Positions 16,758 through 27,002 of a stretch of 64,000 bases of DNA are shown one piece after another. This stretch comes from Labilibaculum sp. K2S (GTDB lineage: Bacteria; Bacteroidota; Bacteroidia; Bacteroidales; Marinifilaceae). The notes under the pieces were generated by a model that searched no databases, was not told where the DNA came from, and was given only the letters and a program-made list of their open reading frames with translations. The stretch is from positions 1-64,000 of the forward strand of contig NZ_JAUCMW010000018.1 of the NCBI RefSeq assembly GCF_030372765.1, in the 5' to 3' direction. The position numbers and the translations under genes were made by a program. The stretch's first letter is position 1. Each line of letters opens with the position of its first letter.

Positions 16758-18620
16758 CTATTCTGCAAAAGGATATGCACCAACAGATGGCAATTTAGAA
16801 TTTACGGGACTTTGCAATAACTCATACACTTCTTCAGGTAATGATGTTGCTGCACCTTTCCCTTTAAAATCCGATAACAACTCATAATTACCTAACACAA
16901 GACTTTTAAATAATGGCCCGTTATAACGAGCTAAACCAATACTGTTTTTTGCATATTCAGGATGCTGCTTGTGAAAAGCTTCAGGATTACTATAATTTAC
17001 CTGACATTGGGCATTTTTAGTATCGCTCAGCCAAATATCAAGCTTAGCATCTTTTTTACTCACATAAGCATTGTGATCTAAATATTTAAGGGCTGGTTCT
17101 TTTAGTTCTCCGCATAAAACATCGGGTTGCCAGATCAGCAAGAGTGGACCGTTGTATTTTTCATCTTTCACCATCAGATTATTCACAAACTCATGTCCGG
17201 TGCGTTCATCAACATCAGGTCCCGTGCTCGGATGCCAACCGAAATGATCTCCCTGAGCACTTCGCTCATCTCTTCCAAAACAAGCCAGACTATTAACAAA
17301 TGTATTCTGATACACTTTTACATTATTGCTATTCAGAATCAGAATGCCATGATCGCAATTAGTAAATACATTACCTGCACAAACAGCGCCCTTGGATATT
17401 TCGAAAAAGAATGCATTGCGCGAAGGCCAAACACTATGTGGCTGAAAGTTATTGTTAGGAAATCCAACCCCCTCAACCCAATTATTGATGAATCTACCAT
17501 CGACATTACCAACATCATACCACACACCATTTGAATTAGGCAGATCAATCACAAGGTTATCATTAAACACAACCCGATAACTTTGATTAAATATTTTTAC
17601 CGCTGCAGGAAAATAACCAACCAGATTCTCAATATTATTACGTGTAAAAATATTTTTTTCGATTAAAGCATCATCGGAACTAACCAAATATAAACCTTCA
17701 GTACTTGTATCGCTTATTTTACAATGCTTAAAGTTTATTTTATCGCCTATCAGATTCACACCAATTCGACCACAATAGCTCATGGTGCAATTTTCTATAG
17801 TTGTACCAACAACATCATTACCATGTTCAGAATCAACCGACAAACCTTCCGGATAAAACCCCTCAACCTCAATAATCCGAAAAGGATATTGAGTAATTGT
17901 AATTCCTTTAATTACCGGTCCGATTCCATCGGATGCTTTACCATGAACATTCTTTGTTGTTCGAATCAATCCGGTTGCAAAAGCCGTAATTTCCACTTCT
18001 TTATTTGTAGGATCGGTACCAATATAAACTTGTTGGGTTTCGTAATTAATAAAATATGTGTCTTCATTAACTTCTCCTTCCCAACCTACTGACTGCAGAA
18101 AACTTCCATCAACAAAAACCAAATCATCATTGAACCGATGTAAGGGAGTTATTTTTCCGTACACATCCTTTAACCACCAATCCTGTGGTTTGGATGGAAA
18201 TAAATGTGACCATGAAGTACGCCATAATCCATTTTTTAAGTTTTCCCATTCAGTTGCAACTAATGTCCCTTTTATTACAACTTGTTCATCTTTATATGGC
18301 TGCATTGTTATTCCCTGATTCAAGGTCAAATTGCCAGTGCGGTAAATTCCGCCTCGCAAAACAATGGCATCACCCGTTTTCACCCTTTCAACAGCCGATT
18401 CAATATTGGTTGGCTCCGATAGTTTAAGTCCTTTTGCATCCTTACTCCCATCCGGAGATACATAATAGATGGTACCATCAACATTTGGTAAATCATAGCT
18501 TTTATGTATTGGACCATACGATCCTCCCGAAGGCTGCGCCAATACTCTTTCTTGTTTTAAGAAAAAAAATAAAGATATAAATGATAAAAGAAGAATAAAT
18601 TTATTTCCTGTAGTTTCCAT
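16758..18620 (-). CDS. Secreted right-handed beta-helix protein, possible GH120-like xylosidase
   Basis: The 620-aa protein has a signal peptide (about 1-28, ending LAQ) and the parallel beta-helix pattern of repeated Asn- and Gly-rich turns between about 220 and 470. The opening YYVSPDGSKDAKG is typical of secreted beta-helix enzymes. Two acidic motifs, GVWYDVGN (about 367) and NAFFFEISKG (about 404), stand where GH120 and related beta-helix hydrolases keep their nucleophile and acid/base. A non-helical insert at about 90-190 could match the jelly-roll domain of GH120. It is 16 bp downstream of the GH115 gene, so a role on xylan fragments is likely. The family assignment is tentative; a lyase or a related helix family is possible. 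I prefer the ATG at 18620 to the GTG at 18626. Confidence 0.8.
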   Translation of the reverse strand: METTGNKFILLLSFISLFFFLKQERVLAQPSGGSYGPIHKSYDLPNVDGTIYYVSPDGSKDAKGLKLSEPTNIESAVERVKTGDAIVLRGGIYRTGNLTLNQGITMQPYKDEQVVIKGTLVATEWENLKNGLWRTSWSHLFPSKPQDWWLKDVYGKITPLHRFNDDLVFVDGSFLQSVGWEGEVNEDTYFINYETQQVYIGTDPTNKEVEITAFATGLIRTTKNVHGKASDGIGPVIKGITITQYPFRIIEVEGFYPEGLSVDSEHGNDVVGTTIENCTMSYCGRIGVNLIGDKINFKHCKISDTSTEGLYLVSSDDALIEKNIFTRNNIENLVGYFPAAVKIFNQSYRVVFNDNLVIDLPNSNGVWYDVGNVDGRFINNWVEGVGFPNNNFQPHSVWPSRNAFFFEISKGAVCAGNVFTNCDHGILILNSNNVKVYQNTFVNSLACFGRDERSAQGDHFGWHPSTGPDVDERTGHEFVNNLMVKDEKYNGPLLLIWQPDVLCGELKEPALKYLDHNAYVSKKDAKLDIWLSDTKNAQCQVNYSNPEAFHKQHPEYAKNSIGLARYNGPLFKSLVLGNYELLSDFKGKGAATSLPEEVYELLQSPVNSKLPSVGAYPFAE

Positions 18621-18641
18621 AATCACTTTTATTTCTGAATT

Positions 18642-21533
18642 TTACTTGTACATTTTACACTCCGGAGGTCCCAAATAAGATGGTTTGAGTCCACCATTAT
18701 CAATCATCAATTTTTGAAGCACAATTCCCGGATCAATCAACCAATATTTTACAGTATGGGTTTCTGTATTATTCAGTTTGTGCTTTGACTTTCTTACTAA
18801 TTTATTATCGGATACCGCTGTACACCACCATTCTGCATAATTCCAATCCTTACCTATACAACCTTCATGCAGGTTAATAATTTGAGGTTCTTCATCATCT
18901 ACAGATACCGCATATTTTAATCCGTCTTTATTTTTAAAATCCTGCGTTGGTGCCAAACACATAAAAAGAGTAATGGAATCGTTTTGAGCTTTGTTAAGCA
19001 ATGTGAATGTATATTCCAAATGTGAATTGTCCTTACTGAACTCCTTATAACCTTTATTTACCGGCAATGATGTTACACTTCCTTTTGTGTTCCCCAAACC
19101 ATTTATCACTTCCCAATCAAATCCTTGACTGGAACTGCTTGAATTAAAGTCTACAGCTTCAATGCTTACCACTCCATTGTTCTCAACAAATCCTTGTAAC
19201 TTCTTTGTATTCAGATCAATCTTATCTGCAATAACGCCTAGTTCAATCACCTGACCATTACCTGATACAGAAATTGTTCCTGCTGAATTACCGACAGGAA
19301 GTTGATCCCAGTTAACAGAAACAAAATGTCGTTCTTCCTCTTTCAGATTTTTTTTGCCTGCGCTGATTTTCAACCATTCAGGAGCTACAATTTTATAATC
19401 TATTGCTCTTTTTCCGGTGTTGAAAAACTCTAAATAAGTTTCTTGCTGATTGATATTATCAAAATTTGAAAGATTAGCAGTAGAATCATGCTTTGTCCAA
19501 ATTTTATCTTTCCCTTCAATCTTTATACAAAGCTGTCCTTCTTCCGGTACTTTCAAATAGGTTACCTGAGGCATCGTATTACTGTCCGGCTGATTCCAAT
19601 ATGTATAACCAATGTGCTGCTGTGCCATCATATGATTCCACTTACCATCAGTTAATTCAGTATGAAACTCAAGAGTAAGCAGTGAATCACGTTTAAAAAG
19701 TTCAACTACTTTATCAGCCATTAAGTTGGTTGCAGCTCTTTTTTCTTTGGCATATTGCTTATTTTTAGCCAGGTACCAATACATTTCATTCAGGTTGGCA
19801 CAAATGCTTACTGGAAAATAAACCAATTGATAAAAGGCATCTTTTTGATCCTCATCTATGATATCATAAAGACTTTTTGCTCTTTGCGCTAAACGATTGT
19901 AATCCTCAACTACTTTTTCAAATTCCCGGTAATGAATCAGACTATAGGTATGATCGTCCAATAATTCAGGTGTGCGACGCCTGTTATATTTTGTATATAA
20001 ATCCAGCAGTTCAGCGATTTCTTCTGCATATTTTTCAGAGAATTGTTCTGATGCCCAATTCGTTGTATATTCTGATAATTCATTTACAGTAACCGACTCA
20101 GGATTCCATGCATAGTCGAAGAAAAATGAAACAGGTAACTCCATTGGTTTCAAGTCACCAACATTCACAATCCAAATACGATCAACCCCGTGTTCATATG
20201 TTAATCTTAATTGCTCCCAAACCCGTGGTAAGGAATTCGTATTTAGCCACTTGTAATTACGAGGACCTCCCACATAATCAAAATGATAATACATACCGTA
20301 ACCTCCCGAACGTTCAGCAGCTTCTGGTTCCGGCAATACCCTAACATTTCCCCAGTTGTCATCACAAAACAATAGTGTAACATCATCAGGTACTTTCATT
20401 CCCTTGTCATAATATTCCTGAACTTCTTTGTATAAAGCCCAAACCTGCGGTGTTTCATTAGCTGGCTTCTGAGTTACCTCCTCTATAATTTTTCGTTGAT
20501 TAGCAACAATATCTTCCAGTAGTTCGATGTTGGTTCCTTCTTCCATGGCTTCATCACCATCTCCTCTCATAGCCAGAGTAACAACACTTTCCTTATTCCC
20601 CATTCGTTCAATTCCCTCTTTCCAGAAAGCATCCAACTGATTTTTATTTTTTTTATAATTCCATTCTTTTCCTCCGTATGGTTTCCATTCTGCATGTGCT
20701 CTCATCAATGGTTCATGATGCGATGTGCTCATTACAATTCCAAATTCATCTGCCAACTGAGCATTTAACGGATCGTCGCTATTAAAACTCGCCCACCACA
20801 TAGCAGGCCACAAAAAGTTCCCCTTTAAACGTAAAATCAATTCAAACACATGCTCATACATTTGATGATTGAATCCGCCGTAATTCTCAACCGCCCATCG
20901 TCCTAAAGCTGGTTCCTCATCGTTTATAAAAATACCACGATATTTAACTTTCGGTTCACCTAAATTATATCTCCCAGACTTAATAAATACCTCTGCATGC
21001 TTTTTTACAGGTACATCAGCCCACCAATACCATGGGGACACACCCATTTTACGGCTAATATCGAACATGCCATAAATTGTGCCTCTTTTATCACTCCCGG
21101 CAATCACCAAGGCTCTATCCACATTTGGTAAAGGATTATCAAGTACTTCAATCAAACTATTATCCCACTTCCCCTTTACATCATTCACTTTCAACTTTCC
21201 TGATGCAATTAGATCCTCTATTATCTGACTTTTTCCAATTGTACCAATAATGATAATGGTACCTTGCGGCTTTTCGCCAATGTGTAAAGAATTGGTTACT
21301 CCTGTTACTTTTTCAATGTCTTTTTGAAATAGTTCTGCTACTTTAATTACACCTGAATAATCTTTGTCATCAATATATATGGGAGTGCCTTTTTGAGATT
21401 TTACTATGGGGAAATTGTTCTCATTTACTGAAAAAGACACAAGTTTGTTCTCACTTAATTCCTTACCCGTATCATTTTTACAAGAGATTATACCGAACAA
21501 GACGATCAATTCTAATACAAAAAATCTTATCAT
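18642..21533 (-). CDS. GH115 xylan alpha-1,2-glucuronidase lipoprotein
   Basis: The 963-aa enzyme has a lipoprotein leader (lipobox near IISC) and the GH115 layout: an N-terminal domain (about 40-195), the catalytic barrel with YRGIFINDEEPALGRWA, GNFLWPAMWW, STSHHEPLMRAHAEW and TLAMRGDGDEAM, then DDNWGNVRVLP and the conserved IWIVNVGDLKPMELP, and a C-terminal beta-rich region. The family removes (4-O-methyl)glucuronate from both internal and terminal positions of xylan, unlike GH67, which needs terminal residues. Having both in one locus broadens what can be debranched. It is separated from susD by 425 bp with a terminator hairpin, so it may use read-through or its own promoter. Confidence 0.95.
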   Translation of the reverse strand: MIRFFVLELIVLFGIISCKNDTGKELSENKLVSFSVNENNFPIVKSQKGTPIYIDDKDYSGVIKVAELFQKDIEKVTGVTNSLHIGEKPQGTIIIIGTIGKSQIIEDLIASGKLKVNDVKGKWDNSLIEVLDNPLPNVDRALVIAGSDKRGTIYGMFDISRKMGVSPWYWWADVPVKKHAEVFIKSGRYNLGEPKVKYRGIFINDEEPALGRWAVENYGGFNHQMYEHVFELILRLKGNFLWPAMWWASFNSDDPLNAQLADEFGIVMSTSHHEPLMRAHAEWKPYGGKEWNYKKNKNQLDAFWKEGIERMGNKESVVTLAMRGDGDEAMEEGTNIELLEDIVANQRKIIEEVTQKPANETPQVWALYKEVQEYYDKGMKVPDDVTLLFCDDNWGNVRVLPEPEAAERSGGYGMYYHFDYVGGPRNYKWLNTNSLPRVWEQLRLTYEHGVDRIWIVNVGDLKPMELPVSFFFDYAWNPESVTVNELSEYTTNWASEQFSEKYAEEIAELLDLYTKYNRRRTPELLDDHTYSLIHYREFEKVVEDYNRLAQRAKSLYDIIDEDQKDAFYQLVYFPVSICANLNEMYWYLAKNKQYAKEKRAATNLMADKVVELFKRDSLLTLEFHTELTDGKWNHMMAQQHIGYTYWNQPDSNTMPQVTYLKVPEEGQLCIKIEGKDKIWTKHDSTANLSNFDNINQQETYLEFFNTGKRAIDYKIVAPEWLKISAGKKNLKEEERHFVSVNWDQLPVGNSAGTISVSGNGQVIELGVIADKIDLNTKKLQGFVENNGVVSIEAVDFNSSSSSQGFDWEVINGLGNTKGSVTSLPVNKGYKEFSKDNSHLEYTFTLLNKAQNDSITLFMCLAPTQDFKNKDGLKYAVSVDDEEPQIINLHEGCIGKDWNYAEWWCTAVSDNKLVRKSKHKLNNTETHTVKYWLIDPGIVLQKLMIDNGGLKPSYLGPPECKMYK

Positions 21534-21810
21534 ATTGGATTTTATTTATTTTACAAAAAAATGAGCACATAACCTTACTGTACAAAAGATTAACATCTCA
21601 TCAACAAGCCTATAAAGCTTTCAATAACTGACCAAATTTTCATGAAAGAGCCAGCATCTGTAATTTCAAAATAATTCCACCTGTAAATCAGTCCTGTTGA
21701 TTTGGAAAAGGTTGAATATCCAGAAATACGCAATCAATTGTTTTAATTGAAAATTATTGGGATTCTTCCGTGCAATCACATTGCAATTCCGCAAATCTCT
21801 TTTAATTTTA

Positions 21811-21843
21811 AAACTGTCCGCAAGTTGAACCCACGGACAGTTT
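21811..21843 (-). terminator. Hairpin terminator or attenuator between susD and GH115
   Basis: A perfect 10-bp stem (AAACTGTCCG at 21811-21820 with its complement at 21834-21843) and a 13-nt loop are followed on the minus strand by TTTTAAAATT. It is 115 bp past the susD stop. The rest of the 425-bp gap (21534-21958) holds no gene that I can support. Confidence 0.75.
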
Positions 21844-21958
21844 ATTCTTACTATTTCTTACTAAATAAACATATCAAACCTATTTTCTTTTCAAAAGGAA
21901 TTGATGCTACCAACTCCAATTTACGAAAATGAAGTTTATCAATTATTAATATCCATTT

Positions 21959-23884
21959 TTACTCATAATATCCAGGATTCTGATAAGCTTCTTTTTCAGC
22001 CTCGCTCATTTCCATACCATCAAGCTGGCCCTGTGGAATAGGTCGAAGATAAAAATCAGGTGTTATATTCCGTGTTATGGTTTTAGGCGTGTGATCTGTA
22101 ACTCCGGATCCGCAAATTTCATAACTACCAGCGATTTCCGCCCATTTCTGTGTACGTACTAAATCGAACCAGCGATATCCTTCACCAAAATATTCACGTG
22201 AGCGTTCAGACAAAATATAGTTAATATCTATAACTGTTGGAGTGGCTGCAATCATAGCAGCACTATTATCAACTTCTTTGACTACATTTCCGTTATTATC
22301 AAAACTCCACATTCCTGCTCGAGCACGGATAACATTAATCAATTCTCTGGCACTTTTACTTCCTGTTGCACCCTTTACAGCTGCTTCGGCTGCGATAAAA
22401 TACAACTCCGAGAATTTATATATATTGAATGGACGAGTCGATGCAGCATTAGGTTGCCCTAAGGACGTCCCGCCGTCAGTACGATAAACACCCAGCTTCC
22501 AAAATCCCGGATACTTATATCTACTTATACCACTTGGATTCATAACAAAATCTGACCTTCCAGGTAATGTGCCGGCTCCAACATTACCACCTGTAGCTGC
22601 GTCAGTTCCCCAAACCAGAGCTGGATCGTCCTCATTCAATATTGTTAATACTGCATCACCAGGTACAATCGACATACCATTTGCATTAATTAAAGATGTT
22701 GCAGCGACTCCACCTTTTGGCCAGTTACCACGCCATACAGTAGTAAATGTTGCATCATAACGCGAATCATTCGTTTTGTCGGCAAAGGTATTTTTAACAG
22801 CACCGATAGTGGGAGCCATACGTGTCCATGGTCGACCCAAGTGTTGTTCTGCTTCTCGCTGAACAGAACTTACACCATCACTTCGAAGCACTGTATAATT
22901 CCAGGTCAACATCCAAACAGCAAAATTATCTGCATCACCGCCACCACCATACGTAAGACTGGATCCATTATAAAATTCGCTGTCCTCGGTATGATCAGCA
23001 TATAACACACATTCTTTATTACGGTCATTTTTACCCACATTTAGATCATAAAATGTTGGCATTAAGCCAAAAGGTCCTGGATCAGCAATCCCGTCTGTTG
23101 CCACATTATAAGCTTGTTGAAAATACCATGCAGCATCATGCCCACTTGGGTCAATTCTGTCACTTGCAGGATAAGTCGGAATATTGTTTGGGTTTTGCAA
23201 CCACCATCCATAAGTCAAATAGGCTTTAGACAAACATATGCGAGCAGCGGTTTTAGTCGCAGCTCCAGTTACTCGACCTGCTGCCGGCAAATCTTCTATG
23301 GCAGTTAACAAGTCAGGGAAAATAGCTTTGGTATAAACTTCAGGAACTGTGTTTCGCACAGAAATTCTTGAGGCACTAGTGTTAAACTTTAGCTCTCCAG
23401 CACCTAAATCCAAAGGAACTCCACCAAAAGTTTGTACCAGTAAAAAATAATCAAATGCACGGAAGAACCTAGCCTCAGCAATAATTTCATCTGAAATACC
23501 AATAATTTCAGCATTCTCTATAATACCACTTGCAGTGTTTATATTAGAAAACGCATTTCCCCATAAAACATTAGTATTGGCACCTGTTGCAGTAATCGAC
23601 CCTACACCTGACATATCCATATCCTTAAAGTTTCCATCCGCACTTTGCGCATATGTAACTTCATCGGTTCCTGTCAGACAAGAATTAAAATAGTATGCAT
23701 TACCATAAATGTACCGCAGGTGTGCATACTGAGAGGTTATTCCTCCCAAAACACCTTTCTCGGTTTTGAAGTATTCAGGCGTATACTTACTACGTGGCTG
23801 TTCCTCTAATACATCGGTACACGCTATAAAGAACATGGTCATCAACATTGTTCCTATAAGAGGTTTTATATAATTAAATTTCAT
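21959..23884 (-). CDS. SusD/RagB-family glycan-binding lipoprotein (xylan locus)
   Basis: The 641-aa protein has a lipoprotein signal with Cys22 (FFIACTDVLEE) followed by the acidic and Pro-rich start typical of SusD mature ends (EEQPRSKYTPEYF). Family features: an N-terminal helical region with IIENAEIIG and IIAEARFFRAFDYFLLVQTFGGVPL (the TPR-like part), and a C-terminal RARAG... ERSREYFGEGYRWFDLVRTQKW segment. It should cap the SusC channel at the outer face and bind xylan fragments. It is 13 bp downstream of susC, the normal arrangement, in contrast to the second pair in this window. Confidence 0.95.
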   Translation of the reverse strand: MKFNYIKPLIGTMLMTMFFIACTDVLEEQPRSKYTPEYFKTEKGVLGGITSQYAHLRYIYGNAYYFNSCLTGTDEVTYAQSADGNFKDMDMSGVGSITATGANTNVLWGNAFSNINTASGIIENAEIIGISDEIIAEARFFRAFDYFLLVQTFGGVPLDLGAGELKFNTSASRISVRNTVPEVYTKAIFPDLLTAIEDLPAAGRVTGAATKTAARICLSKAYLTYGWWLQNPNNIPTYPASDRIDPSGHDAAWYFQQAYNVATDGIADPGPFGLMPTFYDLNVGKNDRNKECVLYADHTEDSEFYNGSSLTYGGGGDADNFAVWMLTWNYTVLRSDGVSSVQREAEQHLGRPWTRMAPTIGAVKNTFADKTNDSRYDATFTTVWRGNWPKGGVAATSLINANGMSIVPGDAVLTILNEDDPALVWGTDAATGGNVGAGTLPGRSDFVMNPSGISRYKYPGFWKLGVYRTDGGTSLGQPNAASTRPFNIYKFSELYFIAAEAAVKGATGSKSARELINVIRARAGMWSFDNNGNVVKEVDNSAAMIAATPTVIDINYILSERSREYFGEGYRWFDLVRTQKWAEIAGSYEICGSGVTDHTPKTITRNITPDFYLRPIPQGQLDGMEMSEAEKEAYQNPGYYE

Positions 23885-23897
23885 AATTTATAAATTT

Positions 23898-26800
23898 TTA
23901 AAATGTTAATTCGATACCAATCACATATTTACGAACTGAAGGTGTATTATATCCCTGAGTAAGTATACGTTTCATATTATCAGAATAGGCAACTGCTGCA
24001 TTTTCGTTTCCGTAAGAGTTAGTTTCCGGATCTAAACCGGTTTCTCTAGTATAAGGCGAGAACAACACAAATGGATTCTGTACAGTAGCATAAAGTCTTA
24101 ATTTATCAAAACCAGCAGCCTCAATAATTTTTTGGCTGAAATTGTAACCAAGAGATAGAGAACGTATTTTTACATAAGATGCATCAAAATAACCTAATGT
24201 ACTGCCGTATTTAGGATTATCACCTGACTGACTGCCTCCTGGAAGAGGATATTTAGCGCTAGTATTATCAGGCGTCCAATAATCAACATCTACATTACCC
24301 CTACGTCCGGTTAACATATTAAGATAACCTCCTGAAGAGTATAATGTACTGATGAGAGTCCCGCCATGTTGAAAAGCTCCAACCAAACTAAAATCAAACC
24401 CTTTATACGCAACGCGAGTATTAAAACCACCCTGAAAATCAGGTTCCAAATCCATTACCTGTAAATCTTCTGGTCCAATTTTTCTTGTAGGTATACCATC
24501 TTCATCGTAATCACCATAATACTGAACCTTTATCATACCTACATTTCCTCCAGGTTCATATGATTGAAGATTTGCATCACCTTCCTGCCAAATTCCTATT
24601 CTTTTATAATCATAAACAACATTTATTGGATGTCCAACAAACCACCAGTTTCCTTCATCTCTAGTCTGTCCCGAAGCAAGAGAGGTTAATTTATTCTTAT
24701 TGGAATAAAAATTAACACCAACATCCCATGTCCAACCGTTTACATCATCCAGAATCACACCGTTAAGAGAAAGTTCCAATCCTTTATTTTCTGTTGTTCC
24801 AATATTTTGAGTTACACTTGAAACCCCTGATGTAGGAGGTAAGCCAACACCTAACAGAACATCTTCCGTTTTCGTAATATAGTACTCGATAGCACCACTC
24901 AATCGGTGATTCAAAAGCGAAAAATCCAAGCCATAATTCCAGGTTTTAGAAAATTCCCATCCTAAATCATTGTTAGGCAATTCTGTCACATAAGTTCCAG
25001 TAGAATAGGTAGTCCCATTATTATAGGGTCTTGTACTTAAAACACCTAATGTAGCATATGGTTTTACAGATTGATTTGAAGTTTGTCCAAAACCCACTCG
25101 AAGTTTTAATGTATTTACAGCGGTTATATCAGACATAAAGGATTCGTTTGCGATATTCCAACCTACTGACAAAGCAGGGTATGTATGCCACTTATGTCCT
25201 TCTGCCAACCTTGAAGAAGCATCGGAACGTATTGTAGCGCTAATCATATATCGATTATCATAGGAGTACATTGCACGTCCCATATAAGACATCAATCCAC
25301 TTTTTTCATAATTCTGATACTCCGGATTAACAGTAATTTCTCCTGCCGCACGGCCCAGATTATAAAATTGAAAAGCATCTGCTGGAATATCCTTAGCAGA
25401 AACATTAGAGCTATTATACAACGTTTCCTCCACAGAATACAAACCTACAACATTAATGGAATGCTTACCGAACCTACGGTCGTAGGTTAAAAGATTTTGA
25501 ATTACCCAATTAGTATTTCGCGAATTACTGATGCCGGCTGTAGAAACAGTAGTTGCATTAGAACTGCCTATACCCTCTCCGGTATAATTTCCATCGTTGG
25601 TCGTGCGTAAATTACCGGCAAGACTAATTCTATACTTTAAACCCTCTATACCAGGTATTTTTACTTCACCAAACAAGGTGTTATAAGAAGCAAATGCCTT
25701 CTTCTCATCAATGTATCTATCGCCTAAAGCATTGACAATATCTTTTGTCTGATTCCAGTTTTCATCTAATGGCATCTTTATGGTTCTTTTCCAATTACCA
25801 TCAGCATCATAAGGATCCGCGATGGGAGACATACTTAAAACACCATACATACCCATTCCATTTTGACTATTGGTATAATTATTATTTGTGCTAAAACCTA
25901 TACGAAAATAATTACCTATTTCCTGATCAATAGAGCCATGCAAAGTTAATCGGCTAAAATCCGTTCCTGGAGTTACAGCTTCTTCTTTGTAGAATCCAGT
26001 ACTAAAGCTATAGCTTCCTTTTTCAGTACCACCTGTAACTGCAATATTATGATTGGTTACATTAGCGGTTCGATACCACAAATCCTGCCAATTTGTATTT
26101 ACATCATCAGCTTCATCCACTCCATTTGTATACTTATTGGCTAATTTACGTAATTCAACAAATTTGGATCCCTCCATCATTGGGTAGTCAGAAAAAACAG
26201 TATTTATACCTTGATAACCATTATAGGTGACCTGAGCGCTTTTTCCTTTTTTCCCAGTTTTGGTGGTTACCATTATAACACCATTTGCACCTCGCGAACC
26301 ATAAATAGCTGTTGCAGAAGCATCCTTAAGAATATCAATAGTCTTGATATCAGTAGGGTTGATATCGCTTATAGATCCCGAAAATGGCATTCCATCAAGT
26401 ACCACCAAGGGGTCGTTATTGGCTGTTAGCGATCGTGACCCTCGAATACGAATTTGCATTAGTGCACCGGGTTTACTTGAGGTTTGTTGCATATTCACAC
26501 CCGCTATACGTCCCTGTAAAGCTTGCGAAATATTTGCAGATGGCACCTCCCGCATCACTTCACCCTTAATATTAGCAACGGAACCCGTTACCGCTTCTTT
26601 ACGTTGGGTACCATAACCAACAACTACTACTTCATTAAGGCCCACAACGTCCTCTTTTAAAGTAACATTAATTGTCGTTTGATTATTAATACTCACAATT
26701 TCAGCTAAAAACCCAATGAACTGAAATTTTAACTGCGAATCTCCAGGCGCTTCCAAAGAATATTTCCCATCTATATCTGTGATGGTTCCCTGAGTAGTTC

Positions 26801-26957
26801 CAACTATGGAAATACTAACTCCTGGTAAAGGGATTCCCTTTACATCTTTAACTGTTCCCTGAAGCGAAAAGCTTTGCGCTATTGCTCCAAAATGTGCTGT
26901 TAGAAAGAGAAACAGCATAATAGCAATCACTCTTCTCTGTTGATAACATTTTTTCAT
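23898..26957 (-). CDS. SusC/RagA-family TonB-dependent transporter (xylan locus)
   Basis: The 1019-aa protein has a signal peptide (about 1-28), a carboxypeptidase-like regulatory domain (about 30-110, with LQGTVKDVKGIPLPGVSI and DIDGKYSL), a TonB-box region, a plug with VVVGYGTQRKEAVTGSV and the SusC signature DILKDASATAIYGSRGANGV, and a C-terminal 22-strand barrel ending in an aromatic (ELTF). It imports oligosaccharides with TonB energy. It lies 46 bp downstream of GH67, so GH67-susC-susD are probably one transcript under the array at 29341. Confidence 0.96.
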   Translation of the reverse strand: MKKCYQQRRVIAIMLFLFLTAHFGAIAQSFSLQGTVKDVKGIPLPGVSISIVGTTQGTITDIDGKYSLEAPGDSQLKFQFIGFLAEIVSINNQTTINVTLKEDVVGLNEVVVVGYGTQRKEAVTGSVANIKGEVMREVPSANISQALQGRIAGVNMQQTSSKPGALMQIRIRGSRSLTANNDPLVVLDGMPFSGSISDINPTDIKTIDILKDASATAIYGSRGANGVIMVTTKTGKKGKSAQVTYNGYQGINTVFSDYPMMEGSKFVELRKLANKYTNGVDEADDVNTNWQDLWYRTANVTNHNIAVTGGTEKGSYSFSTGFYKEEAVTPGTDFSRLTLHGSIDQEIGNYFRIGFSTNNNYTNSQNGMGMYGVLSMSPIADPYDADGNWKRTIKMPLDENWNQTKDIVNALGDRYIDEKKAFASYNTLFGEVKIPGIEGLKYRISLAGNLRTTNDGNYTGEGIGSSNATTVSTAGISNSRNTNWVIQNLLTYDRRFGKHSINVVGLYSVEETLYNSSNVSAKDIPADAFQFYNLGRAAGEITVNPEYQNYEKSGLMSYMGRAMYSYDNRYMISATIRSDASSRLAEGHKWHTYPALSVGWNIANESFMSDITAVNTLKLRVGFGQTSNQSVKPYATLGVLSTRPYNNGTTYSTGTYVTELPNNDLGWEFSKTWNYGLDFSLLNHRLSGAIEYYITKTEDVLLGVGLPPTSGVSSVTQNIGTTENKGLELSLNGVILDDVNGWTWDVGVNFYSNKNKLTSLASGQTRDEGNWWFVGHPINVVYDYKRIGIWQEGDANLQSYEPGGNVGMIKVQYYGDYDEDGIPTRKIGPEDLQVMDLEPDFQGGFNTRVAYKGFDFSLVGAFQHGGTLISTLYSSGGYLNMLTGRRGNVDVDYWTPDNTSAKYPLPGGSQSGDNPKYGSTLGYFDASYVKIRSLSLGYNFSQKIIEAAGFDKLRLYATVQNPFVLFSPYTRETGLDPETNSYGNENAAVAYSDNMKRILTQGYNTPSVRKYVIGIELTF

Positions 26958-27002
26958 AAATTTAGAAATTGATTAATAAAACAATTTAGTAGTTAGTAAT
27001 CA

